Assembly: GCA_021234155.1 (NCBI GenBank)
Contig: JAJEKV010000005.1
Coordinates: 6,617,216-6,681,215 of the forward strand
DNA length: 64,000 nt
Direction: 5' to 3'
Origin: Isoetes taiwanensis
Lineage: Eukaryota; Streptophyta; Lycopodiopsida; Isoetales; Isoetaceae
Shown: one piece after another, positions 24,480 to 36,266 of the stretch
How the letters are laid out: every line of letters starts with the position of its first letter
Numbering within the stretch: position 1 is the stretch's first letter
Program-made: the position numbers and the translations under genes
The notes under the pieces: generated by a model
Database searches by the model: none
Told to the model about the DNA's origin: nothing
The model's input: only the letters and a program-made list of their open reading frames with translations

Positions 24480-25066
24480 AGATCCTTATGACCCCTTTTT
24501 AGGATTGGCCTTTCCTAGGCACAACAAGAGGCATTTTTGGGGTAAGATAAAAGACACCGAAAAGGGATCCAAGCACCCATTCTTGCAAAGCCACATAGAG
24601 ATGGAGAAGCGGCCCTATCTACTGCTGAGGTTCCCTAGAGGCAAAACATACGAGAAGCATTATCATATTATAAGCAAAAGGGTATCGTCTCAAAAAGTCC
24701 TTGTTGTTAAGCACAACATTCCTTTCATTTTACCTTTGCGTGAAATGGAGAGGGCAAAGCTTTCGTCCAGTTACACAGTAATTGATTACAGTTTTATCTA
24801 CATATGTATTTATAAAGAGATCCACATGCTGGTATACTAAATTTTGTGATATGGGATGTTAGGTTTTTATCAATCATGTGAGCAATCCGCTACAAACATG
24901 TGTTTCACGCAGAGAGCAGGTTTGTTAACACGCAATTGTACTCTCTAATATATTTCTTTACAATAGTTCTCAGAAGAAGCAGCTGGTATTTAATGCATCA
25001 TAGGGAATCTTAAGCTCCTGAGGATTCATCATATGCAATATAGGTTAGCTTGCCAGCCTTCTATGA
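24480..25066. repeat. dispersed low-copy repeat (other copies at 43.3-43.95, 44.86-44.96 and 48.54-48.65 kb)
   Basis: 24480-24610 (CCTTATGACC..., CACAACAAGAGG, AAGGGATCCAAGCACCCATTC) matches 44858-44955 and 48541-48652. 24628-25066 (TTCCCTAGAGGCAAAACATA, GCACAACATTCCTTT, AGCAGCTGGTATTTAATG) matches 43340-43945. The two parts are contiguous here but scattered at 43-49 kb, so this locus may preserve the ancestral order. Confidence 0.85.
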
Positions 25067-25071
25067 TTTAA

Positions 25072-25467
25072 TTTTTTTTTTTTTGATGAACGTGGACCTT
25101 GATTACTCAAAAGAATACAAAGAGTACATGGGGGACTCAAAACCCAGAGCAACACTGCCCACCACATGCATAACATAGAAAAGTAGAGAATACATATCAC
25201 CACGAGCACAACTATTTGCTATGAGTAAGCCTGAATCTGAAGATATCGCTCCCAAATGACACTCTTGACGTCATCCTTTAAGAAAGAACACTTGTACGCC
25301 CTTACAATGCGACTACGAGCATCACTAAGCACTTGTGTATCTGAAAAGACCTGTCCCTTGAAGATGAGGCGATTTTGTCTCTTCCAGATGGACCAGATGA
25401 TCCAAGCAGATGCTAAGTGGAAAGCCCTCTTTACCAACTTGTCCCAAGAACTAGGATAGACTGACAA
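25072..25467 (-). mobile_element. 3' end of a plant LINE (non-LTR retrotransposon)
   Basis: 82 codons on the minus strand end the second ORF of a plant LINE, with the signature AWIIWSIWKRQNRLIFKG that follows the RT zinc-binding region. About 130 bp of 3' UTR follows, then a terminal A-tract (T-run at 25072-25085 on the plus strand). It is 5'-truncated, as is usual for LINEs. It interrupts the dispersed repeat whose other copy (43.9 kb) lacks it. Confidence 0.8.
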
Positions 25468-26721
25468 TAGGACCCGCTTCTATTCAAATCACAATGGAAA
25501 AGACTCAAAAGCCACTGTCAAGCAAGTCGAAGTTGTGGATTTATATTAATCTAGTAAATAAAACTAAGATTGGAGCTCTTTATAAAAGCAATTATCAGTT
25601 TATCTCTCAAAATAATAGTGACTTTGGATCTTCAAACCATTTTGTGCAGAAGGTAAGCCAATTATATTTTGAGTTAATAGTTGATATCAATATAGTACAA
25701 AAACTAAGACATGTTCTATTTGTAAACTACCAGTGGATTTTGGTTGAAGCATTTGTGCACCTCATAGTAGTTGCCACATGGAATCGCCAATGTTTTGTCA
25801 TATGAGCAATTGTTGCTTTATGTAATAAAGCACTCAAGTTTATTACAAAAAATAATGCATGTTTTCCATCAAAATAGATAATGGCTTTACATTTGTAAAA
25901 TATCTTGTGTTGGAAGCAAACCAATGATGTTTTATATCATATAATCGACATTAGTTTGGAGGGAACACATTAGAATAACTTTGATTTCCCTTTCTACCTC
26001 ATATTGGTGTTCTTATAAAAGCAGTAGTGATTGTGTGTGGAACCAATGATGAATTGTTGAAAAACCTAAAGCCTGTTATTTATAATCCATATTCTTTAGT
26101 ACTTATATTCTTTAGTACTTGTTAATCCAATCAAATTGGCATATAAACCATTGCATCTTAAAAGAAAAAGAATATGCAAAACAGTACTTGTCAATCCAAC
26201 CAAAATATCATGTGTTTATTGCCCATGGCCTACTATTGTCTAAGTTATAAAGCGTTTATAGTTTGTGGTTCAAGCACTATGCCATTTATAGCTATGGTTG
26301 GTGTTTTCTATCAGCGCTTTCCTAAAAACAATATATTTTTCGAAAAACAATGTAGTTCCTGTGATGTGTAGCATAGTTGTTTTTTTTGGAAAAACCCTCA
26401 TTCTAAACAACATATTTTAAACCCTCACTCCAAAAAGCATGTGGCATAGTTTGTTTTCTGGGAAAACCATTCTAAGCAACATATTTTAAATCTTCATTCC
26501 AAAAACAAGGTAGTTTCTATTATGGATACCAATTAGTTTTTTACTAAGAACCTCATTCCAAAATAGCATGTGTTTCTAAAATAAAAAAGTAGACATGTAA
26601 ATAGAAATCAGAAAACAAAAATGCTTACATTTATTTTGATAAACATTACAATAATAGCTGGAGATCCAAAATTGTTGCAAGAATATTGAAAAACTAATTT
26701 GCCTTTGTGACAATTGAACGA
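25468..26721. other. no supported gene
   Basis: AT-rich. The phrase CATTCTAAACAACATATTTTAAA and close variants recur at about 26398-26600 as short degenerate repeats. No coding sequence was recognised. Confidence 0.5.
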
Positions 26722-26967
26722 TCAAACTTCTGAGTCTTCCATCCTTCTTTGGATATTTGCACTAAATTCTGCTTCACACATAGTACTGCAAAATGCTTGT
26801 AAAGTCCTGTCCCACTTAGCTTGGACATTTTTTAGAAAAGCATTCTTTTGCTTACCACTGAAGTCTTTGCAGAATTCCAGTATGTCTTTGCTACTGACAC
26901 CGCTCACTTTATCTTTGTCAAGTGCTGCTTTCTAGCACTTAGAAATTTCTCATTGACTTGCACCTGT
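26722..26967 (-). pseudogene. unidentified exon-like fragment
   Basis: A minus-strand frame of about 70 codons reads like real protein (SGVSSKDILEFCKDFSGKQ, AFLKNVQAKWDRTL). Upstream, an acceptor-like site near 26968 leads into VQVNEKFLSARK, which joins only if one base is restored near 26935. I do not recognise the family. It may be a gene fragment captured or left by a mobile element, or chance. Confidence 0.35.
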
Positions 26968-28060
26968 AATGTACATCATTGACATGTCAGTTATATAACG
27001 ACATGTAGATATCGACAAGCTTTAATCCAGGTATAAATAAGTTCAATCTTCCATGGAAATTCGTGCTTCCTCATTTACAGTCTCTCCTTTGTTGCTTAGC
27101 CTCCAGATCTCTCAATTTCATAGCTCTAGTCTGCTTGCTTCTTTGAATCTCTTTGAATATTTGTTCATCAGGAAGCACCTCACATGCCCGGGGGCAGCAT
27201 TGGAGGTAAGGTCTTAACTGGTTTTTCCAATTTATGCTTGCTCATTGATCCATCTGGTAAGGTTAATGTATTAAATCATCTTCATTATTCTTTGCTTCTA
27301 TGTTAATAAATATGGCACTAACATGACTTGTTGGTTGGTTGCAGGTTTCTGTTGCATGCAGAATTTCATTTGGTATTTGATCTTCACTTCACATCCTTTT
27401 CATTGTAAATATTCCCACATTTGCAAAGGGAGTTAACTGCAACTGCCAGGTACTGCTCCACTTCATCATGATTAAGTTTCATTTGTGCTCATCGGTTACA
27501 CAGTCATAACCTTCAGCCTAGCAAGCATGTCATGGACATTGGCCTTATCCCAATTGATCGTGTCAGTCTGACAATTATACCACATAATTATTATGCACAA
27601 AAATTGTGTTCTATTTAGTAGTTGAATTACATGTTTAAGCATCATGGGCAAGCTATGGACGTCGACCTCATGTAGACCATTGCAACTGTTACCCACAAGT
27701 GGTAGCAACATCAACATGATAAATGGTAAGTAACATGTTGTGCAAACATCTCTGGTAGATATGATATCACATAATGTGGAGCTATGATGGAATGGCATGT
27801 TTCTTCACGTTTGCATTGTAGGTGGCGAATTGTTACGTGTTCTAAACCATGGCTTGCAACTTGTTACATCTCAAATGGTTTGATCCTGCATTAAGAAACG
27901 GGGATATATATATAGTAGTAAGTAAAACAGCCAGTCCAAACTACTTCAATGTGATTGTGCCTTTGTAATTTTAGATTCATTTCCAAACACATGATTGTGC
28001 CTTTGTATATCGATGCCTTAAACTCCTCTGTAACGCCGCACTTCTTTTATGTAAAGAATG
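26968..28060. repeat. non-coding; 27867-27985 matches two separate places at 40.9 and 43.1 kb
   Basis: 27870-27935 (ACATCTCAAATGGTTTGATC, TAAGAAACGGGGATATATAT) matches 43126-43190. The directly following 27943-27983 (TCAATGTGATTGTGCCTTTG) matches 40930-40968. No gene was recognised. Confidence 0.75.
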
Positions 28061-28214
28061 GGCAGCTATACATTAGGGATATTTTAAAACATCGGATCTT
28101 GTGGCGAGATCGGTCTCCTAAGGATGCCACACTGGGAGATGGCGGAAATTGTGCAGCAGTTCCCTCAACTAGTTGGTCAACCTTGAGGACAAGGTCCTTT
28201 GGGAAGGGGAGGAA
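28061..28214 (+). mobile_element. Ty3/gypsy chromovirus remnant: end of integrase chromodomain plus polypurine tract
   Basis: The short frame HRILWRDRSPKDATLGDG aligns with HRVQWQDQSPEDATWETE of the minus-strand element at 57.3 kb, and the following STLRTRSFGKGRNVTG with STLRARSKRRGRNVTG. A purine tract (GGGAAGGGGAGGAA) abuts the LTR at 28215. Everything upstream of the chromodomain is missing. Confidence 0.85.
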
Positions 28215-29335
28215 TGTTACAGGTGCTTCCAGGGGCATTGTCAGAATCGGGCCATTGACAGATGCCTATGAGCATGGGAGTACCGTCAATCAGGTCACAC
28301 AATGACTGGGTCGACTGGCGGGCCATATGTCCGTAATCGGTCTATGGTGACGTAATATGAGAGTAAGGAAATTTAGTGCTAAGGGTTAATACTGAAGGAA
28401 ATTGTTAGTACGGGATTAGTACTAATGTCAGAGTATTGCTAGAGACCGATAGCGGTCACCAGGGGCACTAATATGAGTTAATAATATTAGTTGCGGAAGC
28501 AGGGCAAGTGATACCAATGGTTGCCAGTAGTCACGTAACGTTTATATTAGTATGTAGTTAACATTGCAAGTTAATGTTAGTGATACTGGTGTTAGTTGTT
28601 AGCACTAGGTGTTTAAATGTGTTAGTATAAAGTGTTAATATCATTAATATAAAGTGTTAGTCTAAAGTGTTAATATAAAGGGTTAGTCATTAGCACTAGG
28701 GGTGTTAAATGAATAATATAAAGGTATGAAAGTTAGCAAGGTTAAAATGTTAATATTGGGGTACACGTGGCATAAAACGGTTGGATGGGGTAAAAACCAT
28801 GTTATAGAACAGGTCGAACAGACCTGTAACAGGCCAGAATGGCACATCTGCAAGTCGTGGCTGGTGGGCTTCGATTGGGATCAGATTAAAGGACAGGTGG
28901 ATCGGCTTTGGCTGAGAGGAACTGAGGATAGCTTCAGTAGTGACGCTATAAAACCTGGAGGACAAATTAGCCAGGGATCAGTGGGAATTGGGTTTTGGTA
29001 AAGAGCCCGTTCTCTAAGCTATAGATACATGTTTGGATCAAGGCTTGGCAGGGGAGCTCGGTTTGGCAGAACGATTCTGCTACTGTAGCCACAGAAAAGG
29101 CCAGGCCTTCCTGTGGAAGAACTGGGTTTTGGGTACTAGTGATCAGATAACCGCTCTGGAGGAATTGCTGAGAGGTTCTGATCATCTATGGTGTGAGAAC
29201 ACTGAGGTGCTGAAGTATCGGCTGGAAGCAGCACCGTACTGATCAACAAGGGGGATCTGGGATCCCTGGTGTGGGCGGCAGTTGATTGGTGCATCCAAGC
29301 GGGGCAAAATTTGGGCATTGAATTTTGCTGTAACA
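28215..29335 (+). repeat. gypsy LTR (3' LTR of the remnant)
   Basis: Starts TGTTACA and ends TGTAACA, giving a 7-bp terminal inverted repeat, immediately after the polypurine tract. It is 1121 bp, related to the 1374-bp LTR at 55794-57167 (same ends, shared start GGTGCT..C.AGGGCAT). The frames inside it are not genes. Confidence 0.88.
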
Positions 29336-30950
29336 ATTAGGGTTTAAAATGATGAATGCCTGTTAATGTAAAATGCCAATCCGGCAAAGTTGCATCAATT
29401 ATTCTCCAAAGTTTAAAGAAGAGGGTGATGCTACTGAGATGGGATCGGGAACTCCACTAAAACAAGGCACTTGTTTTCATAGTATACCCACTTCTTGCAA
29501 ATTGAGAGGGTGGTTTTCACAAAGGACGAGGAGGGATACGAAAATATGTTTCTTTAGTTGGCCCTCTTCTTACCACCCACTTCTCTAAATGCCATTACTT
29601 AAAATAATGAAAATAGCTTCGCCTCCAACAAAAGAAAAAAAATAGTTGATATTTAGCCTTGATATAGGAAGATATAGAATAGTACACGTGGCAAGTTGGG
29701 AAAAAGCAGTAGACGGCTGATATTCGTCAGACAGAAGCTGAAACCAGAAGGAGCAAAGGCATGAGGTCGGATTATTTCAACAAAAGCGGATAGGCTTGAT
29801 ATCTCAATTTTTCTATAGCAGACATTTTCTTCAGAGGATACGAGATATATCTTCAGGATTCTTTGATAGTAGTCTAATGGACGTCAGAGATGTGTGAGAT
29901 GTTGCTGTAGTAGCGGATACCATCTAGGGAGCTTTATAAGCAATTTCAGCTGTAGCAAGAGATACTACATTATGGTATATCAATCAATCTTGTTAATTTG
30001 GAAATTTCAGGTTTGATCAAAAACTTTTTTGGAATTTTTTTTAACTCGATTTCATATGATTTTGTGGGTTTTGGCAGCCGGTAAAAAATTCCGGCTATCC
30101 AAAAATCGAAAGAAGTTTTTCTTGGTTTATTTCCCCCCTTTCCAAATATTGGGAAGAAAATTTCTATAAAGAAAATCAGATTCGTGATGTTGGCCGGATT
30201 TAGGAAGTTTTTGTGCTGAATTGCTGCATGGAAATTAGGGCTTAGATGCTCTCGGGCCATAAAAGGCATGATTGTTTAAATGCAACATCCTAGATGAAAG
30301 CTTATATGGAAAGCACATGGCACATTGCCCGGATTTTCTTGTGTTTATATCCTAAGACCCACCAAATGGGTTTTCTAAAGGATGGATGATACCATGCAAA
30401 AAATGAATTCCACAACCAGTAGACACATGGATTCAAAAAGTTCATCATAGATAATGCAGATGATACAAACATTAATTATTTTAAAGTTTAAGATAACGTA
30501 CCCTTTAGGTTTCCAAAATGTTGTTGAGGGGTCGTGTAACATATGATTTTGCAAGGTTTAGCCATGTATTCGTATGTAAAAATGTTATTTTGCTGACTCA
30601 CTAATTTGGTTTTGGTTTGGCAATGGTCGAATGGGGTGTATTGGTTTTTTTTGGGAAGGGCTAATTTTTAGAAGTGGAGTCGTGGCGATGGCTTGCCGTG
30701 CGCGTGGAGCGGATGGAGAAGGGCAAAGGCAGTTCCGGCGAGGGGCTTGCAGTCGTCATGGAGTACCAGGTGAGTCTGCTCCTTGTTCTTCTGCATGTGG
30801 TGTTGCAGTTCTGGTTATATATGTGCTCTGTATGAGCTGCTCTTCCGAGAGTTTTTGAAGTGGCCTTCATCGTCTGCCTGTTTATAGCTGCATCTTGTGA
30901 TTGTGGTGTTGCTCCTTGTTCCGGCTGTGCTACTCTGCAACTCAGGTAAC
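29336..30950. other. no supported gene
   Basis: Mostly AT-rich. The C/G content rises from about 30650, which may be the 5' region of the HUH element. No domain was recognised. Confidence 0.5.
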
Positions 30951-31969
30951 ATGTTGAAGAGGGCAGCTAGATGTAGAAAACAGACCTTTGGTTCTGAGGC
31001 TAAATTTCCTTGTGTTGAGGATGCTTTCTCTGTGGGGGATGGGGAGGGCACGTCCAAGGGCAGGGGTAGAGTAGAGGGTGAGGATTAGGGAACCGGCCTG
31101 TTGGATGTGAGCCTTACTTTGGGTTATGCTGGGACTGATGTTCCCGTTGCCATGTTTGACAAGCTTGTGGATTTTCTGAAGACCCAGACTGTTGCTAGTG
31201 CTGTAGCTCTTGAAAGGGGATCAGAGCTTGACCATCTGCACTGCCAGGGGTTGTTGAGGAGCACGTTGAAGACCCCTCGTGCTGTCAATGCTGCCATTAA
31301 GAGGTTCTTTGGGTGGGGAGCCCAAAGGCCTGCTGGCATCCTTCTCATATGTAAAGCTCTCAAAAACACGAGGATGCATTGTTTTGAGGGCTTAGTGGGA
31401 TACTACTTGAAGGACCTTGGTAAAGTGCACTTCAAAGTGTGCTTGCGCAATGTCTCTGAGAGGCAAATCGAGATGGGGAAGGATCTTTACCTGCTTCATG
31501 GTTGAAAAGTGTGGTTGTGTTGGATAACAGAAATTTGTTGCACAGGGCCCATCACTTTGTCAAATACCATGGTAGGAAGCAGCTATCTGCTTCTCTCGTG
31601 TATACTGTATGCCGGATGCTTAGGACTGGCAAGTTCATTTTGTCTAGCCGATGGATTTTGCCTACTAATTGTGCTTTTATTTCAGAACATAGGGTGAAGG
31701 CAGCATGGAGGATAACTCTTAATCCTTCGCAGGCTATGCCTAGTGATGTACGATGTGTAATTTTCAATATCCCTGCAGGTATGCAGCCTGTGGAGCGCAT
31801 AGGCAAGGCACGTAAGAGGTATTATGATGATGTCCCAAGTCCTGGAGATGGGGATGAGGGCTTCGTGGACATTGCGGAAGACGAATTCAGGCCTGGGATG
31901 GAGGAGACCTCTGAGCAACCAAATTACATTTCTTTGGATTGTGCTGATTATACATTGGCTGTTAATTGA
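30951..31969 (+). pseudogene. HUH endonuclease (Rep-like) of a rolling-circle transposon, possibly Replitron-type
   Basis: A frame opening at Met 30951 holds an in-frame TAG at 31087, then DVSLTLGYAG (motif 1-like), ERGSELDHLHCQG at about 31216-31254 (motif 2, the H-hydrophobic-H metal site) and VGYYLKDLG at about 31399-31425 (motif 3, YxxK; the first Tyr is the candidate nucleophile). This is the order and approximate spacing of HUH single-strand endonucleases. The frame ends at 31505 and continues in another frame from 31502 (VVVLDNRNLLHRAHHFVKYH ... RVKAAWRITL) to 31969, a 1-2 nt shift. No helicase domain was seen, which argues against a Helitron and fits the HUH-only Replitrons; viral Reps usually carry a helicase. 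The lesions imply a dead copy. The motif call is mine, by eye. Confidence 0.6.
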
Positions 31970-32112
31970 TTCTGCAGTTTGTGTGTGATTTTGTTTGTAA
32001 TTTTCTTCTATTGTTTGGCACGTTTCATTGTTTGTGTTGTGTAAGACGTTTGGTGAATTCTATACCTTGTGTTCATGCACTCATACAGTACTGACCTGTG
32101 ATGTTTGCAGGC

Positions 32113-32483
32113 AGATGCCTATGCCATTGTCTTCTAATGCTGAGATGGAAAATGGCCACCAACAAGTGGCTGATTTGCCTGCACCTCCTGATAGGCCTCC
32201 CGAGCCAGCATTGCCACAAGCTCCTGCTGCTCAGCCTCCCTCTGTAGAAACTCTAATTTCCAATGGCTTGCCACATCCTAGTATAGCATCTCCAGATGCA
32301 GAGCATGCCCATGTGGCATCGGAATTGCTCACTAGCGTCGTTAACGTAAATACACTTGCTGAAACTGTGGCAGCCTCTGTGTGTTTGCTTAGGATGCAGT
32401 TGGGACGTCTCTTTCATGAACTTGAAGAGACAATTGGCACCATGGAGTGGGACGAGGTGGCTGTTTCTACAAGAGAGAGGTAG
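32113..32483 (+). CDS. proline-rich ORF downstream of the HUH gene (possible second product or exon)
   Basis: After an acceptor-like TGTTTGCAG ending at 32111, an open frame runs about 120 codons: a Pro/Ala-rich part (PPEPALPQAPAAQPP) then a leucine-rich, possibly helical part (SVCLLRMQLGRLFHELEETI). It ends with TAG at 32481, which could instead be a donor. I do not recognise it. Its position 140 bp behind the HUH gene, same strand, suggests it belongs to the same element. Confidence 0.4.
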
Positions 32484-32857
32484 GCTCTTAGAAGTCATAT
32501 GAATTTGGCACGGGCGCTGCTGCTACGAGAACTCAGGCATATTGATAGGTACTTTGTTAGCATGTTGCAATTCTTTTGTCATGTTTTGTCACTCTAACAG
32601 ATGCACAGGCGTAGGACAGGCTTGCGAGGAGGCACGCGGAGGCACTAAACATTACAACCAACTGATGTGAACTGATTTGTTGTGGAAGTTCCAACTGTTT
32701 GTTGCTGCTGTTTCTTTGATGTAGTTGCATTGCATGGTGTGCATGGAGCAAGAACAGTGCATTACGAAAGCTTAAAAATGTATTCCTCAGTTTTTGTTCT
32801 GAACTTATTTGCATATGCATTTGCACGCTTGATCATTTGCACGGGATTAGCCCCCTG

Positions 32858-32893
32858 CCATAATGGGAAGCCCTTTGGGGAGCCCCATTATGG
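32858..32893. repeat. perfect palindromic hairpin downstream of the HUH element
   Basis: CCATAATGGG at 32858-32867 pairs fully with CCCATTATGG at 32884-32893. Inside, GCCC and GGGG can extend the stem. It could be a rolling-circle terminator. Confidence 0.8.
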
Positions 32894-32897
32894 TTGG

Positions 32898-32950
32898 TGA
32901 AGCATCAGGGTACCGGCTTCGGTCGGCGGGGTTCAACTCCCCGTGCTTCA
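32898..32950 (+). ncRNA. miniature tRNA-like fold (acceptor stem plus T arm, one central hairpin)
   Basis: A perfect 7-bp outer stem, TGAAGCA (32898-32904) with TGCTTCA (32944-32950), directly abuts a perfect 5-bp T stem, CGGGG (32927-32931) with CCCCG (32939-32943). The 7-nt loop TTCAACT fits the tRNA T-loop consensus TTCRANY. Between them is only a small hairpin, ACCG-GCTT-CGGT (32912-32923), in place of D and anticodon arms. There is no anticodon, so it is not a decoding tRNA. Transcription is unknown. Confidence 0.5.
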
Positions 32951-35900
32951 TTATGTTATTTCTTTGTTTATTGTGTTATGGAGCTGCTGTAGCAGGTGCA
33001 GCAATTTGTTCTGCAGTTTATGAACAGGGTAAGTTTCGGCCTTCATTTTGGCAGGTCCTTCTGTAATTTCCTTTTGGAAGTGACACAGGTGTGCACAATA
33101 GCAGGCGTGCTGCTGTAACTGTATGTGTGTGAGACAGGTTTGTTGGCTCTGATTTTCCCATTCTCTTATCATATTACCCTGGAACAAAATTGAAAAATGA
33201 GATATCAGTAAAACCTAAAATCTAAGAGCTAAGAAAGAATTTTAGCAAGAAGAAAAATAATAGATAGTATGGGACAATGATAATCATTTTGTCTGCCTAT
33301 TATTGCTTAGTCCATTCCAATCTAACGTATGACTTAACCTGTTGGGGCATAAGTAAAACATGATCTGTTAGAAGTCCTTTTGTATTAATTGAAGTTCTTC
33401 TACACACAAAAATGCAGAGCATGGTATTCATAGTCAGCTAGATAGGGAGGCTGAGCTTGTTTAAACAGACAGAAATAAAAAAGAGGCATGATAATCCAAA
33501 AGCAAAATCAATGATTGGATTGAGGTCACTTACCTGCCCATTCTAGCTCCGTCCCTATCCAATCTGCTACCATACAGACAATTCTGATAATATCTCCTGT
33601 CATAATATAGGGCTTAGACAATACACAATCTGGAATGGTGAACAAATGCACCTTCATTGTAGACTATTCATGGCCGTGCCATGCGCATGAAAGAGGAACA
33701 GACGATTGGTAATTATTGAATATCTCGCTAATAACTTTCCATTTCCAAACAGAGTGGACATCCTTATATGCAGTAGATAAGCAACCACAATCCAGATTTA
33801 AACCCAAACTGGAGTTCAAGAATCAAATGTTGAATCTAAAGTCGGAATAAGATCCCACAATAACAACAGGATTCATGTATTTCAATTGTGGCCTCGAGAT
33901 GCAACAAATCTGTAGATATCATCCTCCAGCAAAAGGCAACCGTCTCACATCAATCATTATGCTTGAGCTTGTCTTCTAACGACTTCCAGTAGGTCTCCCA
34001 ATGGCCCCTATCCATTGATGCGGTCGCAAGCATGGTGCATACCTCAGGAACTAACGCTTTTTATGGTTGGAGACCTGAGACCTGTAACTTGATGTATGTA
34101 CTGCTTATGCTCTCAAGCATTTTGGTTTGTGATATGTGAGGCCTGTCAGAGGTTTATTTTTTCCAGCCAATGGTTCTTAGGTATGAAATTTATGCAGGAA
34201 CATAAGCTTTTTCTGATTCTATTCTCTTTCATCTCAGTAATGTCTATTGCTTATTTGCAGAACATTATCATTAAATAGCATGTTTACCAATGGACTGTCG
34301 CACATACTGCAAACTAAAGGGCATCACATTTGTTGATACTGGCTTCTATTTCATGCATGATATGTACTACGAGCTGCCACATCTGATATCATAGAAGACT
34401 CTATATTTGCGATTTCTTTCCATGTCTTGGTGCCACTTGTGGATGAGTTTGTTTATGGAGAAAATGACCATTTAACCCACCGAGATCTTAACGAATTGCT
34501 ATTGCAGGTGAATGTCATCACATTGCATTATTAGCATCAATATTACATCATATACTGTATCAGCATCAGTAGTAGTACTTTTTCCAAAAGTTAAGGTGAG
34601 TTGTACAACTTATTTCTTTTCAGTTGCATGCACAAGCAACTTGATGTTGGAGGGGGGTGATCACAATTGCAATACATAATCGTGCAAAGGAGTTGCATAT
34701 CTAAACCTAGAGGGTAAAATTAACATTAGTAACAAATTTGCAGCATGTTAGCTTCAAGATGGTCCTAAACTGCTTAATATTTCCAAAGCTTCAATGGCAT
34801 GGTGCTAAACTGCTTACCTTGAGGTTTCATGCATCTGCTACAATTTTTAGGAAATTAGATATATTGCTCAAGTTATTTGTCCATTTTGCAATTTGGTAAG
34901 CAACAAATTCAGTTCTAAATTGCTTGCTGTAGATGTATAATGCTGATGTTTCCGCGGTGAGATGCAACAGGTCATCATGTCTGTGTTGAGTTTGTCTAGC
35001 TTCGACAATATGGCTCTAAAATAATGTTTAATATTTTTGAAGCTTCAGCGTAGTTCTAAACTGCTTATCTTAAAGTTTCCTAGATGTGTTAGAATTTTCA
35101 AAGATTAGATACATTGCTTGACTTCTTTATCGATTTTGCAGATTGGTACTATGATGGAATAAGTATGGCTTGTCCTCGAACCACAATAATTGCTGGAGCT
35201 TGGTGGAATTGTTGCCGTAGTATACCACTGGCAAGCAAGCATGTAAGATATCTGATCACTTCTGTTGGCACTCCTCTTTTATAGGTTTTTGAGGTCTGGG
35301 TGGGCAAAGGTTTCCAGTCTGGGAGCTCCATCAATAGCAGAGGTATGTGGCTTGCCAGAAATCTGAGATACTTGAAATTTTGAGTAGGTTTATGTCTTCA
35401 TGTTGCAACAAAGCATTTTCTAAACTGCTTTCTATGGGTGCACAATGCTGATGTTTTCGAAGTGAGATGCAACATATGCATCTGCTGCATTATAGCTATC
35501 TCTTTTGCGTAGAGAGCCTGTCAACAGTTGGCAGAAGATTCTGAATGGTGTATATAGGACAAACTTTTGAGTTTACTGATGGAGTACTCCATGTAAAGGT
35601 ATGTGTTTTTGGCATCACCAAAAGTCCATTTTATTTAAGAGTGTGGAGTGCACATTAATTGGGTAAAGGTATGGCATTCTATATTCTGCACTGAAGTGAA
35701 CAAGGTACATATAACTACTGCTAGCTCGCCAGGCTGCCATGCATTTATTCTGTCTCTAGGATAGGTTTTGTCACTGCACCTTAAGACTTGCAGGAGTAGT
35801 TTGGTAACAACGCAATGTTAGTTAGGGATCAAGGCACATATTCTTATCAATGGCAAGAATAGAATAGAATAGAATAGAATGGCAAGAGAAATGCATGTTA

Positions 35901-36266
35901 CAAGCACTGCAATAAAAGTAGATCAGACTGAGGTTATGCATGCTATGTATAGTTATGGTGCATACTACTTCTTAGTAACAGATATAGTTACAGATCTCAA
36001 CATTTTGGAGCTTCTAAAATTGCTCTACCTTTTAAATATGGTGACTTACAGATTCACATTACAAGTATCCACGCGACTATCATTTGCTCTTTGTTTCTAA
36101 TTTGAAGTTGTATCATCTACAGAGGCAGGTTCCATAAGCTATGAAATATGTGACTACAAGTTGCAGGTGCATCTTAAAGTTATCTAATGCATAAGACATG
36201 GCATGAGAGAGTGCATACTATACATATAGTCACGGCTCTAACTACATTGCACACACCTCTAAACCT
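32951..36266. repeat. non-coding, with degenerate duplications at 34770-35480
   Basis: 34770-34880 and 35017-35150 share CTAAACTGCTTA, TTAGATA.ATTGCT and CGATTTTGCA-like words. 34905-34975 and 35404-35475 share ATGCTGATGTTT and GTGAGATGCAACA. A short (GAATA)n run lies at 35857-35880. No gene was recognised. Confidence 0.55.

Noticed and set aside
28726-29336. Open frames inside the 28.2-29.3 kb LTR
   Set aside because: LTR sequence; overlapping on both strands with no domain.
30951-31969. Viral (geminivirus-like) origin for the HUH gene
   Set aside because: No helicase domain, no coat or movement gene, and a proline-rich second ORF instead; a transposon origin is simpler, though not proven.
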